The position numbers were made by a program, and so were the translations under genes. A DNA stretch of 39,757 nt, taken from assembly GCA_016938685.1 (NCBI GenBank), contig JAFGUD010000504.1, positions 1 to 39,757 on the forward strand. Direction: 5' to 3'. Below, in pieces: positions 23,976 through 31,393 of the stretch (position 1 is the stretch's first letter; each line of letters starts with the position of its first letter). The stretch comes from Bacteroidales bacterium. Lineage in GTDB: Bacteria; Bacteroidota; Bacteroidia; Bacteroidales; JAFGUD01. Below the pieces are notes generated by a model. That model had not been told where the DNA came from and did no database searches. It saw only the letters and a list, made by a program, of their open reading frames with translations.

Positions 23976-24010
23976 AAAAGTCCGATATCTAATTTATACG
24001 GACTTTTTTT
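23976..24010 (+). terminator. rho-independent terminator
   Basis: AAAAAGTC (23976-23983) pairs with GACTTTTT (24001-24008) and continues into a T run. It lies 15 nt after the double-DUF3494 gene stop. Confidence 0.75.
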
Positions 24011-24029
24011 TTGAATCAATCAAAGTTCT

Positions 24030-24059
24030 TTTGTAATACTCATCTATTCTATAATTTTT
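24030..24059 (+). promoter_or_regulatory. candidate promoter of the small barrel gene
   Basis: TTTG (24030-24033) lies 18 nt upstream of TAATTTTT (24052-24059), one base off TAnnTTTG. It predicts a leader of about 15 nt before the ATG at 24082. The surrounding sequence is AT-rich, so the match is weak. Confidence 0.35.
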
Positions 24060-24081
24060 AAATAATCTAAAACTAAAAATC

Positions 24082-24588
24082 ATGAAAAAATCATTATATA
24101 TTATTGCTGTTGCCCTGTTTTTAATATCCGGCAGTGCCTTTAGTCAAAGTCCATTACCGATTGGTAAAACTCAACTAAATTTTGGGGTTGGACTTTCTAG
24201 TTGGGGTATTCCTTTTTATGTGGGAATAGATTATAGTGTCCATCCTGACATCACAATTGGAGGGGAATTATCTTATCGTTCGTATCATGAAAAGTGGAAA
24301 GATAAATACTATTACCATAATGTTATGGGATTCTCAGGAAACGGAAATTATCACTTTAACAGCTTGCTTAATCTTTCTCAAAGATGGGATTTTTATGCCG
24401 GTCTAAATTTAGGATTCTATATTTGGTTATCTCCCAATGATTATTACGGAGACTATAATTCCGGCTTAGGTTTAGGTGCTCAAATTGGCGGGAGATTTTA
24501 TCTTTCTAAAAAAGTAGCTTTAAATCTGGAAATTGGCGGTGGAAACGCTTTTTCGGGTGGCAAATTTGGATTATCAGTTATTTTATAA
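24082..24588 (+). CDS. small outer-membrane beta-barrel protein
   Basis: A 168-residue protein. The signal peptide is MKKSLYIIAVALFLISGSAFS, cut before Gln22. The mature part alternates hydrophobic and polar residues in about eight short strands, such as TQLNFGVGLSSWGIPFYVGI, WDFYAGLNLGFYIWL and GLGLGAQIGGRFYL. It ends in a strand finishing GLSVIL, typical of OmpA/opacity-type eight-stranded barrels in the outer membrane. No periplasmic anchor domain is present. Its function is unknown; barrels of this size usually have structural or adhesive roles. It lies between the DUF3494 genes and glsB-like on the same strand, 56 nt before the latter, and is probably co-transcribed with it. Confidence 0.78.
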   Translation: MKKSLYIIAVALFLISGSAFSQSPLPIGKTQLNFGVGLSSWGIPFYVGIDYSVHPDITIGGELSYRSYHEKWKDKYYYHNVMGFSGNGNYHFNSLLNLSQRWDFYAGLNLGFYIWLSPNDYYGDYNSGLGLGAQIGGRFYLSKKVALNLEIGGGNAFSGGKFGLSVIL

Positions 24589-24644
24589 TCAGCCCACAAC
24601 TAATCGTAAAAACATATTAACTTTTTATCAATTATTCAAATATT

Positions 24645-24899
24645 ATGGAAACAGAAATTATTGTAATTATAATTATTGGAGCTGTTGCCGGTTGGCTCGG
24701 CAGCTTGATTTACAGAGGCAGTGGTCTTGGTCTTCTTGGAAACATTGTAGTTGGAGTTATCGGAAGTTTTGTTGGATATTGGCTTCTGGGTAAACTTGGT
24801 ATTGATCTTGGAACAGGCTGGATTGGAGCTATATTAACAGGTGCTGTGGGTGCAATAGTCATATTGCTACTATTTAATTTAATAGCTAGAAAACGATAA
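24645..24899 (+). CDS. GlsB/YeaQ/YmgE family stress-response membrane protein
   Basis: An 84-residue inner-membrane protein made of three glycine-rich helices: IIVIIIIGAVAGWLGSLIY (5-23), GNIVVGVIGSFVGYWLLG (32-49) and WIGAILTGAVGAIVILLLF (59-77), with a basic ARKR tail. The GAVAGWLG and GNIVVGVIGSFVG motifs are diagnostic of the family (formerly transglycosylase-associated), which is induced by envelope, osmotic or acid stress. No enzymatic role is established. A strong hairpin follows, ending the unit. Its company with DUF3494 proteins suggests a shared stress response; this is inference. Confidence 0.9.
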   Translation: METEIIVIIIIGAVAGWLGSLIYRGSGLGLLGNIVVGVIGSFVGYWLLGKLGIDLGTGWIGAILTGAVGAIVILLLFNLIARKR

Positions 24900-24934
24900 T
24901 AATTGCGTCAGAAAAAGTTTAAAAACCTCAATAT

Positions 24935-24983
24935 CCACAAAAAAAACAACAATACCGCTTGTGAGCGGTATTGTTATTTGTGG
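24935..24983. terminator. long bipartite hairpin terminator
   Basis: A perfect 12-bp stem, AACAATACCGCT (24948-24959) / AGCGGTATTGTT (24964-24975), with a TGTG loop. It is nested in an outer pair, CCACAAA (24935-24941) / TTTGTGG (24977-24983). It lies 35 nt after the glsB-like stop. The T run is on the minus strand side, but the stem alone is strong. Confidence 0.8.
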
Positions 24984-25160
24984 GTATAGTCAACCCATCC
25001 CATCTTCATTTAAGTTACCAAACTATAATGACATATAAATTCAAGTTTGTAACTTGAAAATCTAAAATCATCACCTAAAAATTCTAAAACACAAGGTTCT
25101 TTTAAATATAAATTTCTAAATTACAAGGTTATTTTTAAAAATTATATCTAAAAAAGAAGG
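24984..25160. other. non-coding spacer with imperfect direct repeats
   Basis: Nothing coding is seen. A small stem-loop, CAAGTT-TGT-AACTTG, occurs at 25042-25056. Two diverged direct copies of a segment containing TTCTAAA(n)ACAAGGTT followed by a T run lie near 25081-25105 and 25113-25138. No known repeat family is recognised. Confidence 0.5.
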
Positions 25161-25165
25161 ATGTT

Positions 25166-25196
25166 TTTGCTTTTTAAAAAAATTATACTATTTTTG
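25166..25196 (+). promoter_or_regulatory. promoter of the AAA ATPase gene
   Basis: TTTG (25166-25169), then 19 nt, then TATTTTTG (25189-25196): a full match to the Bacteroidetes TTTG / TAnnTTTG promoter. It places the transcription start near 25203, downstream of the upstream ATG at 25161. Confidence 0.65.
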
Positions 25197-25220
25197 GTGA
25201 AACTTCAACACCATAATAAA

Positions 25221-26582
25221 ATGAAACGAAAAATAAACAATTTTTTGGTTGAATGGAAAGACTTAAAAAAAAGGAAACCGCTTATAATTAGAGGAGCCAG
25301 ACAAGTTGGAAAATCATACTCCATAGAACAATTTGGCATAGAAAATTTCGACAACTTTGTGAAAATTGATCTGGAATACAATAAAAAAAATTTAGAAATT
25401 TTCAATAAAAACAATCCTCAATTAATTACAACTGAAATTGCAGCTTTAACAGGAAAATCTATAATAGCCGGAAAAACACTTCTTTTTATTGATGAAATTC
25501 ATGTTTCGCCACAAGCTATCGTTTCCCTCACATATTTCGCCGAAGAAATGCCTGATTTACACGTAATTGCAGCCAGTTCTTTCCTTGACCATACCCTAAA
25601 TGAAATACAATATTCCATACCTGCCGGAAGAATTGAATTTGCTTATATGCATCCTCTTTCATTTTATGAATTTTTAGAAGCTATTGGGCAAAAAGGACTT
25701 ATTGATTATATTCAAAATTATAATTTGCAAAATGAATTTAGTCTGGCTGTTCACAATTCTATTCTTGAATTTTTGCGACTTTATTTTTTCATTGGTGGAA
25801 TGCCAGAGGCTGTGCAAACATATATTGACACAAAAGATTTATTGCAAGTTCAAAGGGTTCATGCCGGTATTCTGACTTCTTTACAGTTTGATTTTGCAAA
25901 ATACGGAACACGCAAACAGCAGGAAATTATGCAGTCTGTTTTTGGGTACGTTGCAAATAATTTGGGGAATAAAGTAAAATATGTAAACATAGACCGCAAT
26001 TCGTCATCTTCACAAATAAAAAAAAGCATTTTAAAATTGGAAATGAGCCGTATTATTTTATTGGCAAGAAAAACAAAATCTACAAAACCTCCGATTAATC
26101 AACAAGTTGACAATGATGTTTTTAAATCCTACTTTTTTGACATTGGTCTTTCGTCATATCTTATTGGATTTAAGTACTCCGATTTAAAAAATTTGATAAC
26201 TGATTTTAAAGGTTCTTTGGCAGAACAGTTTGTAGCTCAGGAATTTGTTGCAAATGCTGATTTTTTTGAAGATAAAAAACTATATTATTGGTTACGTGAA
26301 AACAAAAGCTCGAATGCCGAAATAGATTTTTTATACCAAAAAGGAAATAAAATATTACCAATAGAAGTTAAATCCGGTAAATCAGGTTCTCTTAAATCGC
26401 TACATGTTTTTATGGCTAAAAAAAACAGGGATATGGCTGTAAGGTTTAACATTGATTTACCAAAAATAAACGAAAAATTAACTGTTAAAGTTAGCCTTAA
26501 AAGTTCAGTGAAAAAAGTTGAATATAAATTTATCTCTTTGCCACTTTATTTGGCGGATTTATTTGATGAAATGAAACTATAA
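25221..26582 (+). CDS. AAA family ATPase with DUF4143 C-terminal domain
   Basis: A 453-residue cytoplasmic protein. The ATPase domain (about 1-160) has Walker A GARQVGKS (25-32) and Walker B LLFIDE (87-92), preceded by the typical KRKPLIIRG strand. The C-terminal half is the DUF4143 region with SFYEFLEAIG, FFIGGMPEAVQTYID, KSYFFDIGLSSYLIG, GSLAEQFVAQEF and a nuclease-like core ending IDFLYQKGNKILPIEVKSGKSG. The latter resembles a PD-(D/E)xK fold (D...EVK). The family is very common and its function is poorly known. The frame extends to an ATG at 25161, but this lies upstream of the -33 element; the ATG at 25221 lies about 18 nt after the predicted transcription start and begins MKRKINNFLVEW, as in family members. 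It stands alone, with no partner gene. Confidence 0.9.
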   Translation: MKRKINNFLVEWKDLKKRKPLIIRGARQVGKSYSIEQFGIENFDNFVKIDLEYNKKNLEIFNKNNPQLITTEIAALTGKSIIAGKTLLFIDEIHVSPQAIVSLTYFAEEMPDLHVIAASSFLDHTLNEIQYSIPAGRIEFAYMHPLSFYEFLEAIGQKGLIDYIQNYNLQNEFSLAVHNSILEFLRLYFFIGGMPEAVQTYIDTKDLLQVQRVHAGILTSLQFDFAKYGTRKQQEIMQSVFGYVANNLGNKVKYVNIDRNSSSSQIKKSILKLEMSRIILLARKTKSTKPPINQQVDNDVFKSYFFDIGLSSYLIGFKYSDLKNLITDFKGSLAEQFVAQEFVANADFFEDKKLYYWLRENKSSNAEIDFLYQKGNKILPIEVKSGKSGSLKSLHVFMAKKNRDMAVRFNIDLPKINEKLTVKVSLKSSVKKVEYKFISLPLYLADLFDEMKL

Positions 26583-26637
26583 AGCAAGTTGAAACTATTC
26601 TCATGACCAACGGGAATAAACTTACTGATATTTAGCA

Positions 26638-26656
26638 TTTAAGATATAATCTTAAA
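26638..26656. terminator. AT-rich stem-loop after the ATPase gene
   Basis: TTTAAGAT (26638-26645) and ATCTTAAA (26649-26656) form a perfect 8-bp stem with an ATA loop, 56 nt after the stop. There is no T run, so termination strength is uncertain. Confidence 0.4.
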
Positions 26657-26682
26657 CGAAAATAGTTTTCCGAAAATAATTA

Positions 26683-26702
26683 GGCTTCGACTCCGCTCAG
26701 CC
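26683..26702. repeat. fragment of a recurrent intergenic repeat
   Basis: GGCTTCGACTCCGCTCAGCC is a GC-rich island in an AT-rich spacer. I recall the same string as a frequent intergenic repeat in environmental Bacteroidetes and other phyla; this was not searched. It lies between the convergent ATPase and psuG genes. Confidence 0.45.
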
Positions 26703-26719
26703 GTACTCTTCACCTTGCT

Positions 26720-26742
26720 ATTTCTGATTTGCAATCAGGAAT
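26720..26742. terminator. hairpin downstream of psuG
   Basis: ATTTCTGATT (26720-26729) and AATCAGGAAT (26733-26742) form a 10-bp stem with one G-T pair and a TGC loop, 6 nt beyond the psuG stop. It is the probable end of the long minus-strand operon, although no T run follows. Confidence 0.5.
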
Positions 26743-26748
26743 AAATCG

Positions 26749-27663
26749 CTACAACCTACTCAATTCCACAGCCAATTCCGCTCCTACTTTTGCATTATTG
26801 TAAACAAGTTGAATATTGGCATCAAGGCTTTTGCCGTGAGTTATTCTTTTAATGTATGCAAGTAAAAACGGTGTAGTTTCTTTTCCGCTTACACCTCTTA
26901 GTTTCGCTTCTTTTAATGCAGTTTCAATCGCATCATTGATATAATCAAAATCCATTGCATATTCTTCGGGAATTGGGTTTGCAATCACAACTCCACCTTG
27001 TAAATTCAAATCCCACTTTGACTTTATGATTTTAGCTAATTCATTTGCATTGTCAGAACGATGAACAAGTTTAAATCCACTTTGGCGTGTGTAAAAAGCC
27101 GGTAATTCATCTGTTCCGTATCCAACAACAGGAACACCGTGAGTTTCGAGATATTCAAGAGTTAGACCAAGGTCGAGAATAGATTTTGCGCCTGCACATA
27201 TTACGGCAACATTTGTCTGTGCCAATTCTGTTAAATCAGCCGAAATATCAAAAGTTTGCTGAGCATTTCTGTGAACGCCGCCAATTCCACCTGTTACAAA
27301 AACTTTAATTCCCGCCATTTCTGCAATTATCATCGTAGAAGCAACAGTTGTAGCACCATTCAATCCTTTCCCAACAATAAAAGGAATATCTCTTCGGCTT
27401 ACTTTTGCCACATTTTTTGCATTGCCAAGAAATTCCAATTCTTCGTCTGTTAATCCAACTTTTAATTTCCCGTTCAGAATTGCAATTGTAGCCGGAATTG
27501 CACCTCTGCTACGAACAATTTCCTCGACTTTTCTTGCAGTTTCCACATTTTGAGGATAAGGCATTCCGTGAGAAATAATTGTAGATTCAAGGGCAACAAC
27601 TGCTTTTTTATTTTTAATTGCTTCTGCAACTTCTGGATTAATGTCTAAATATTTATCTAACAT
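26749..27663 (-). CDS. psuG: pseudouridine-5'-phosphate glycosidase
   Basis: A 304-residue cytosolic enzyme that splits the C-C glycosidic bond of pseudouridine 5'-phosphate into uracil and ribose 5-phosphate. Family motifs are complete: ALESTIISHGMPYP (24-37) with catalytic E26, KVSRRD (87-92), GLNGATTVASTM (100-111), VFVTGGIGGVHR (121-132) and CAGAKSILDLG (156-166), where K160 corresponds to the Schiff-base lysine. The start overlaps psuK by 7 nt, so the pair is translationally coupled. Together they salvage pseudouridine released from RNA turnover. Confidence 0.96.
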   Translation of the reverse strand: MLDKYLDINPEVAEAIKNKKAVVALESTIISHGMPYPQNVETARKVEEIVRSRGAIPATIAILNGKLKVGLTDEELEFLGNAKNVAKVSRRDIPFIVGKGLNGATTVASTMIIAEMAGIKVFVTGGIGGVHRNAQQTFDISADLTELAQTNVAVICAGAKSILDLGLTLEYLETHGVPVVGYGTDELPAFYTRQSGFKLVHRSDNANELAKIIKSKWDLNLQGGVVIANPIPEEYAMDFDYINDAIETALKEAKLRGVSGKETTPFLLAYIKRITHGKSLDANIQLVYNNAKVGAELAVELSRL

Positions 27664-28589
27664 AAATTATATTTTTTTATTATTTGATTGATGTAATTTT
27701 CAGAAATATTTTCATTTACAGCAGAATTGCTCATTAATGCGGCAATTGACATTGCTGTAGCATAACAAGCTGTTTGTCGAATGTCTTTTTCATGTAAAAA
27801 ACTGTAAACCACACCTGAAATAAACGCATCTCCGGCGCCGGAAGCATTAACCGGACTTATTTTGGCACTTTCAAAAATACCGTTTTCGGTTTCATTTCCA
27901 TAAAAACAACCACGGCTTCCGAGGCTTATAAACACTTGTTTTACTCCTTTTTTTAGAAAATAATCGAGCATTTTGGGTAAATCTTTGTCTGAATTGTAAG
28001 AAATTCCGCTCAAAGCTTCGGCTTCTATTAAATTCGGCTTTATTGTATGAAATTTACCAATAAAATCCTTTACTTTTTGCGCTTTTGATGTTGATACAAA
28101 GTCAACAAAAATCTTTTTATCCTGAAATTTTGTGCAAATATATTCAAGAGTTTCTTGTGTTAGATTTGTGTCAAGCAAAATTACATCTGTTTTTGCAAAA
28201 ATTTCGGCTTTAGTTTCAAGAAAATCTGGTGTAATAATTTCTGTTATATCTGTATCGGAAACAGCTATTGCCAAATCGCCTTCGTGGTTATTTACAGAAA
28301 GATAAATAGCAGAAGTTTTATATTTGTCAATTATGCTGTTTTCGATTGAAATTCCGGCATTTTTGCAATTTTCAACAAGACCTTTTCCGTAAAAACCCTC
28401 ACCAAAAGAAGCGATAAAATCAACTGAAACACCAAGTCTGGCAAGATTTTCAGCCATATTCCGCCCTACTCCGCCGGCAGTAAAAGTAACTTTCCCTGGA
28501 TTTGAGTCGGCTAAAATCAATTTTTTGTTGACAATTCCGGTTATATCAGCAACTGCCGCACCAATGACAATTATTTTTTTATTGTTCAT
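27657..28589 (-). CDS. psuK: PfkB family kinase, pseudouridine kinase
   Basis: A 310-residue ribokinase-fold enzyme phosphorylating pseudouridine at the 5' position before PsuG cleavage. The N-terminal PfkB signature is AGGVGRNMAENLARLG (38-53). The C-terminal ATP/anion-hole signature is NASGAGDAFISG (248-259), with D254 the catalytic base. It is assigned to pseudouridine rather than another sugar because of the overlapping psuG gene. Its start lies inside the end of a 46-codon membrane ORF (11-nt overlap), suggesting coupled translation from upstream genes. Confidence 0.9.
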   Translation of the reverse strand: MNNKKIIVIGAAVADITGIVNKKLILADSNPGKVTFTAGGVGRNMAENLARLGVSVDFIASFGEGFYGKGLVENCKNAGISIENSIIDKYKTSAIYLSVNNHEGDLAIAVSDTDITEIITPDFLETKAEIFAKTDVILLDTNLTQETLEYICTKFQDKKIFVDFVSTSKAQKVKDFIGKFHTIKPNLIEAEALSGISYNSDKDLPKMLDYFLKKGVKQVFISLGSRGCFYGNETENGIFESAKISPVNASGAGDAFISGVVYSFLHEKDIRQTACYATAMSIAALMSNSAVNENISENYINQIIKKYNLC

Positions 28590-28719
28590 TTTTTTTGTTT
28601 TTATCTTTATTTTCTCTCATCTTCACAATTACAAATCCAAAAACGATAAATAGTACAAATGCAATCGTACCTATCATTAAAATTGAATTACCTGAAAATA
28701 AATTTGATGTAGTATTCAT
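28579..28719 (-). CDS. 46-residue single-span membrane protein
   Basis: A short frame, MNTTSNLFSGNSILMIGTIA onward, with one hydrophobic segment at about 14-33 and a very basic tail (VKMRENKDKNKKNEQ). The predicted topology is N-out/C-in by the positive-inside rule. It is flanked by same-strand genes: 15 nt after the upstream hypothetical gene, and 11 nt overlapping the psuK start. This spacing supports real translation. No function is recognised; it may serve as a translational coupler or small regulator. The frame fits the packed operon, but its short length leaves some doubt. Confidence 0.55.
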   Translation of the reverse strand: MNTTSNLFSGNSILMIGTIAFVLFIVFGFVIVKMRENKDKNKKNEQ

Positions 28720-28734
28720 GATTATTTTTTAGAA

Positions 28735-29421
28735 TTAATAAAATCCAATATCTAAATTACATCCGAAAAAAGAAAAAACAATTCTATAGTAAAACTCATC
28801 AGGACTTTCAGGTCCCTTCTCCCATTCAGACTTAAAGGCAACAATTAAAATCCTGTCTTCATACGGACTTTTAATTGCAGATAATATTTCATTGTCATTC
28901 AGGTTATTAGTAACTGTTTTGTCTCCTTTTAAAGAAGAATTTATTATTAGCTTATTTGAATTTATTTTGTAATTAAAAATTTCATTGTTCAAATTTAATG
29001 GAAATTTTATTAGTTCAATGCTATCTTTACAATGAATATTATTAGAAACCAAAACACTGTCAAAATTCAGATATTTCCACGCACAAATAATTTGTTCATC
29101 TTCACATTGCACTCCATCATCAACAAAAATGTAGGTATCAAAAATTTCCGCATAAACATATTTATCTGTAACAGCATTAAAAACGCAAAAATCTACTAGA
29201 AATCCTTCGCCCCTTAAATCAACGTAGGATTCAATCATCAAATATGCAAACTTTCCGTTTTCTGACCATCCAATAGGCATAAAAACATCAATCATTGTGT
29301 ATGATGAGTTTTTATAATCAAAAAAATCATCCATATAAACCGGCTCGGGTATTTTGATTTCCTGAGAATTAAGATTTATAGAAATCACTAAAAACAGCAA
29401 TATGTATATCAATTTCCGCAT
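28735..29421 (-). CDS. secreted protein of unknown function
   Basis: A 228-residue protein with a signal peptide (about 1-19, cut before Gln20 in NLNSQEIKIPE). The mature part is acidic and rich in aromatic residues and beta strands: VFMPIGWSENGKFAYLMIES (about 47-66) resembles a beta-propeller-like strand with a WS..GKFAY pattern. No catalytic motif is seen. Three cysteines (C81, C106, C113) fall in the middle and C131 and C223 later, which would allow disulfides in the periplasm. It starts 3 nt after the zinc-ribbon gene stop and precedes the small membrane ORF by 15 nt. Its function cannot be assigned. Confidence 0.7.
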   Translation of the reverse strand: MRKLIYILLFLVISINLNSQEIKIPEPVYMDDFFDYKNSSYTMIDVFMPIGWSENGKFAYLMIESYVDLRGEGFLVDFCVFNAVTDKYVYAEIFDTYIFVDDGVQCEDEQIICAWKYLNFDSVLVSNNIHCKDSIELIKFPLNLNNEIFNYKINSNKLIINSSLKGDKTVTNNLNDNEILSAIKSPYEDRILIVAFKSEWEKGPESPDEFYYRIVFSFFGCNLDIGFY

Positions 29422-29424
29422 AAA

Positions 29425-31077
29425 TTACTCCTTAATAATAGAATAACAAATAAACCATTCAGCAGGTTTATCGTTTGATACAACATTTATTTTCTCTTTG
29501 TTTTCATGAGCAACATTTAGGAAAAAAACAATATCGGATGATAAGTCCTTAATCCTTTCCGGCATTGGAAAAGAAATATTTATTGCTTTACAGTCAGGGC
29601 ATTCAAATTCATTAAATTCTTCTTTATCCAATTTAATTAATAATTCCTCCGGCAATGGCTTTTTACATTTATGGCATACCGGCTGTTTCGCTTCCCAATA
29701 AAATTTTTTAAGTTCAAGCGGGTTATCGTATTTTACAACATTTCCTTTTTTTCGTTTAAAATTATCGTGCGGAAAAACCAATATATTGTACAATTGATAA
29801 CCTTCTGTTAATTTGTTTTCGGTTTTACATTTTGAGCAAATATAATTGGTCAAAGGTCCGTTAATCGGTATTTCATTTCCACACTCGCTGCATTCAAAAC
29901 TCACATTCATTGAAACAAATTCATTTTCTGTTTTATACTGAGGTTGTTTTTTCCATAATTCATGCTCAAACTCTTTTGCAAACGAAATAATTCTGCTAAG
30001 AATATGAGAAAAAAATTTTGCAAGTTTTGACAAATTTTTGATTTTTAGTTCAAACTTAATTTTATCAGTTATAGCAATGTCGCGAATATATTTATCAATA
30101 TCTTTAAGATTATCCAAAATTCTGCTATTATTTGTCTGTTTCAGCACATCTCTAACTCTTGGACTGCCAACTTTAATCGCAAAAAAATCATTTAATTCTT
30201 TGTTATCAAATTCAAAATACGGATTTTCTTTAAATTTGAATTCTTTTATAATATAATCAACATCTTTCAGAATATCCTTATTTAAACGTTTACCTATGTA
30301 CATTTTATTCAATTCTTCTGCAAGTAACAATTCTGTTTTTTTTGATGTTTCCTTGTCTTTACCGAGCATAATTTTTCTTTTCGGCTGAAAAATCAATGTC
30401 CATGGGGTTTCTATTTCAAACGTAAAAATATGATTTGGGACGCTTCGAGTTAGTTCTATTATTCTATGATCAACTTCGCAGGCAACACTTGGGTATCTAA
30501 CAAAACCGGCATCACCGATAGACCTTTGCATGAAAGAAAAATTTGAAAAATCATCGCTGCAACTTTTAATTTTGTAATCGCCAAAAAACACACTTTTGTT
30601 TTCAATAATTCTGAATCCTTCTTTTTTTAAAACTGCGTTTAAATCCTTTGATGATGAAAAATAAACAGAAACTAAAATCCAGATAAGAACTATCACAGCA
30701 GCGACAATCAACCATGGCAGAAGTCTTATGAACTTTAATCCTCTGTTTAAAACTGATATTTTCGGAAAATTAGGGCAGTAATAAACAGTAAGCTCTGTAC
30801 CTGGCAAAAAGTTATCCTTATCATCCACAAGCTGATTACCAACAATATGCGGTTTATATTCTATTATGTAGTTTTCATATTCCTTGTCTGCAACACTATA
30901 AACATATTTATAATCCTGATTAACAATGCCTGATGTTTCACTCCAATAAAAGCTCCATGCCTGCAATGACAGTTGAATAACTATGCGAAGTATTACAATA
31001 ACAATTAAGGTTATCCAGATTATTGATGAAACTAATTCTTTTGATTTTTTATTCGTTTGAATTTTTCTTAAAGTCAA
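29425..31077 (-). CDS. two-span membrane protein with DUF3592-like segment and two zinc ribbons
   Basis: A 550-residue protein. Helix 1 is about 17-38 and helix 2 about 121-141. Between them lies an extracytoplasmic segment with the DUF3592-like pattern YWSETSGIVNQ...LPGTELTVYYCPNFP (44-105). A large cytoplasmic part follows (142-390, unrecognised, charged and partly helical). It ends in two four-cysteine ribbons: C396/C399/C414/C417 and C468/C471/C493/C496. The ribbons suggest zinc binding, and contact with nucleic acid or protein is possible. The only in-frame ATG near the start overlaps the DUF4180 gene by 29 nt. A later GTG or TTG start cannot be excluded, but helix 1 argues for this one. 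Function unknown. Confidence 0.72.
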   Translation of the reverse strand: MTLRKIQTNKKSKELVSSIIWITLIVIVILRIVIQLSLQAWSFYWSETSGIVNQDYKYVYSVADKEYENYIIEYKPHIVGNQLVDDKDNFLPGTELTVYYCPNFPKISVLNRGLKFIRLLPWLIVAAVIVLIWILVSVYFSSSKDLNAVLKKEGFRIIENKSVFFGDYKIKSCSDDFSNFSFMQRSIGDAGFVRYPSVACEVDHRIIELTRSVPNHIFTFEIETPWTLIFQPKRKIMLGKDKETSKKTELLLAEELNKMYIGKRLNKDILKDVDYIIKEFKFKENPYFEFDNKELNDFFAIKVGSPRVRDVLKQTNNSRILDNLKDIDKYIRDIAITDKIKFELKIKNLSKLAKFFSHILSRIISFAKEFEHELWKKQPQYKTENEFVSMNVSFECSECGNEIPINGPLTNYICSKCKTENKLTEGYQLYNILVFPHDNFKRKKGNVVKYDNPLELKKFYWEAKQPVCHKCKKPLPEELLIKLDKEEFNEFECPDCKAINISFPMPERIKDLSSDIVFFLNVAHENKEKINVVSNDKPAEWFICYSIIKE

Positions 31078-31393
31078 TAAAAGTAATACGACCTTGTTTG
31101 TTGCTTTCGTATATAAAATCTTTCAGGCTTTTGCTTGTAAATTTTGAAAAATTTCCGATAATTTCCAATTTCATATTGTAAGTTGAAAACTTTTGTAGAA
31201 TTTCGCCTGCAATTTTGGTTTTTAAATCGAAAAATTCAGGGATAATATTTTTTTCTTTAATGACAATTTTGTAAGCACCTTGATAACTGCAATTTCCCAT
31301 TAAATCAACAGCGTCTTGTACAGTTTTAATTATTACATCGTCTGAGTTTACCTCAGCAATTGTTTCTGATTTTATTTTAATTATGTTTATCAT
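31049..31393 (-). CDS. DUF4180 domain protein
   Basis: A 114-residue cytoplasmic protein matching DUF4180 along its length. Recognisable stretches are VDLMGNCSYQGAYKIVIKE (29-47), FFDLKTKIAGEILQKFSTY (54-72), IIGNFSKFTSK (78-88) and FIYESNKQGRITFID (92-106). The family is small, with an alpha/beta STAS-like look, and its biological role is not established. The gene overlaps the flavodoxin gene by 4 nt (ATGA) and the membrane/zinc-ribbon gene by 29 nt, so it is translated as part of the operon. I have seen DUF4180 near redox and regulatory genes in other bacteria, but no mechanism follows from that. Confidence 0.85.
   Translation of the reverse strand: MINIIKIKSETIAEVNSDDVIIKTVQDAVDLMGNCSYQGAYKIVIKEKNIIPEFFDLKTKIAGEILQKFSTYNMKLEIIGNFSKFTSKSLKDFIYESNKQGRITFIDFKKNSNE

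Noticed and set aside
23976-24010. A longer hairpin including CCG/CGG pairs after the double-DUF3494 gene.
   Set aside because: Only the 8-bp AAAAAGTC/GACTTTTT stem is perfect; extending it needs a bulge, so only the short stem is called.
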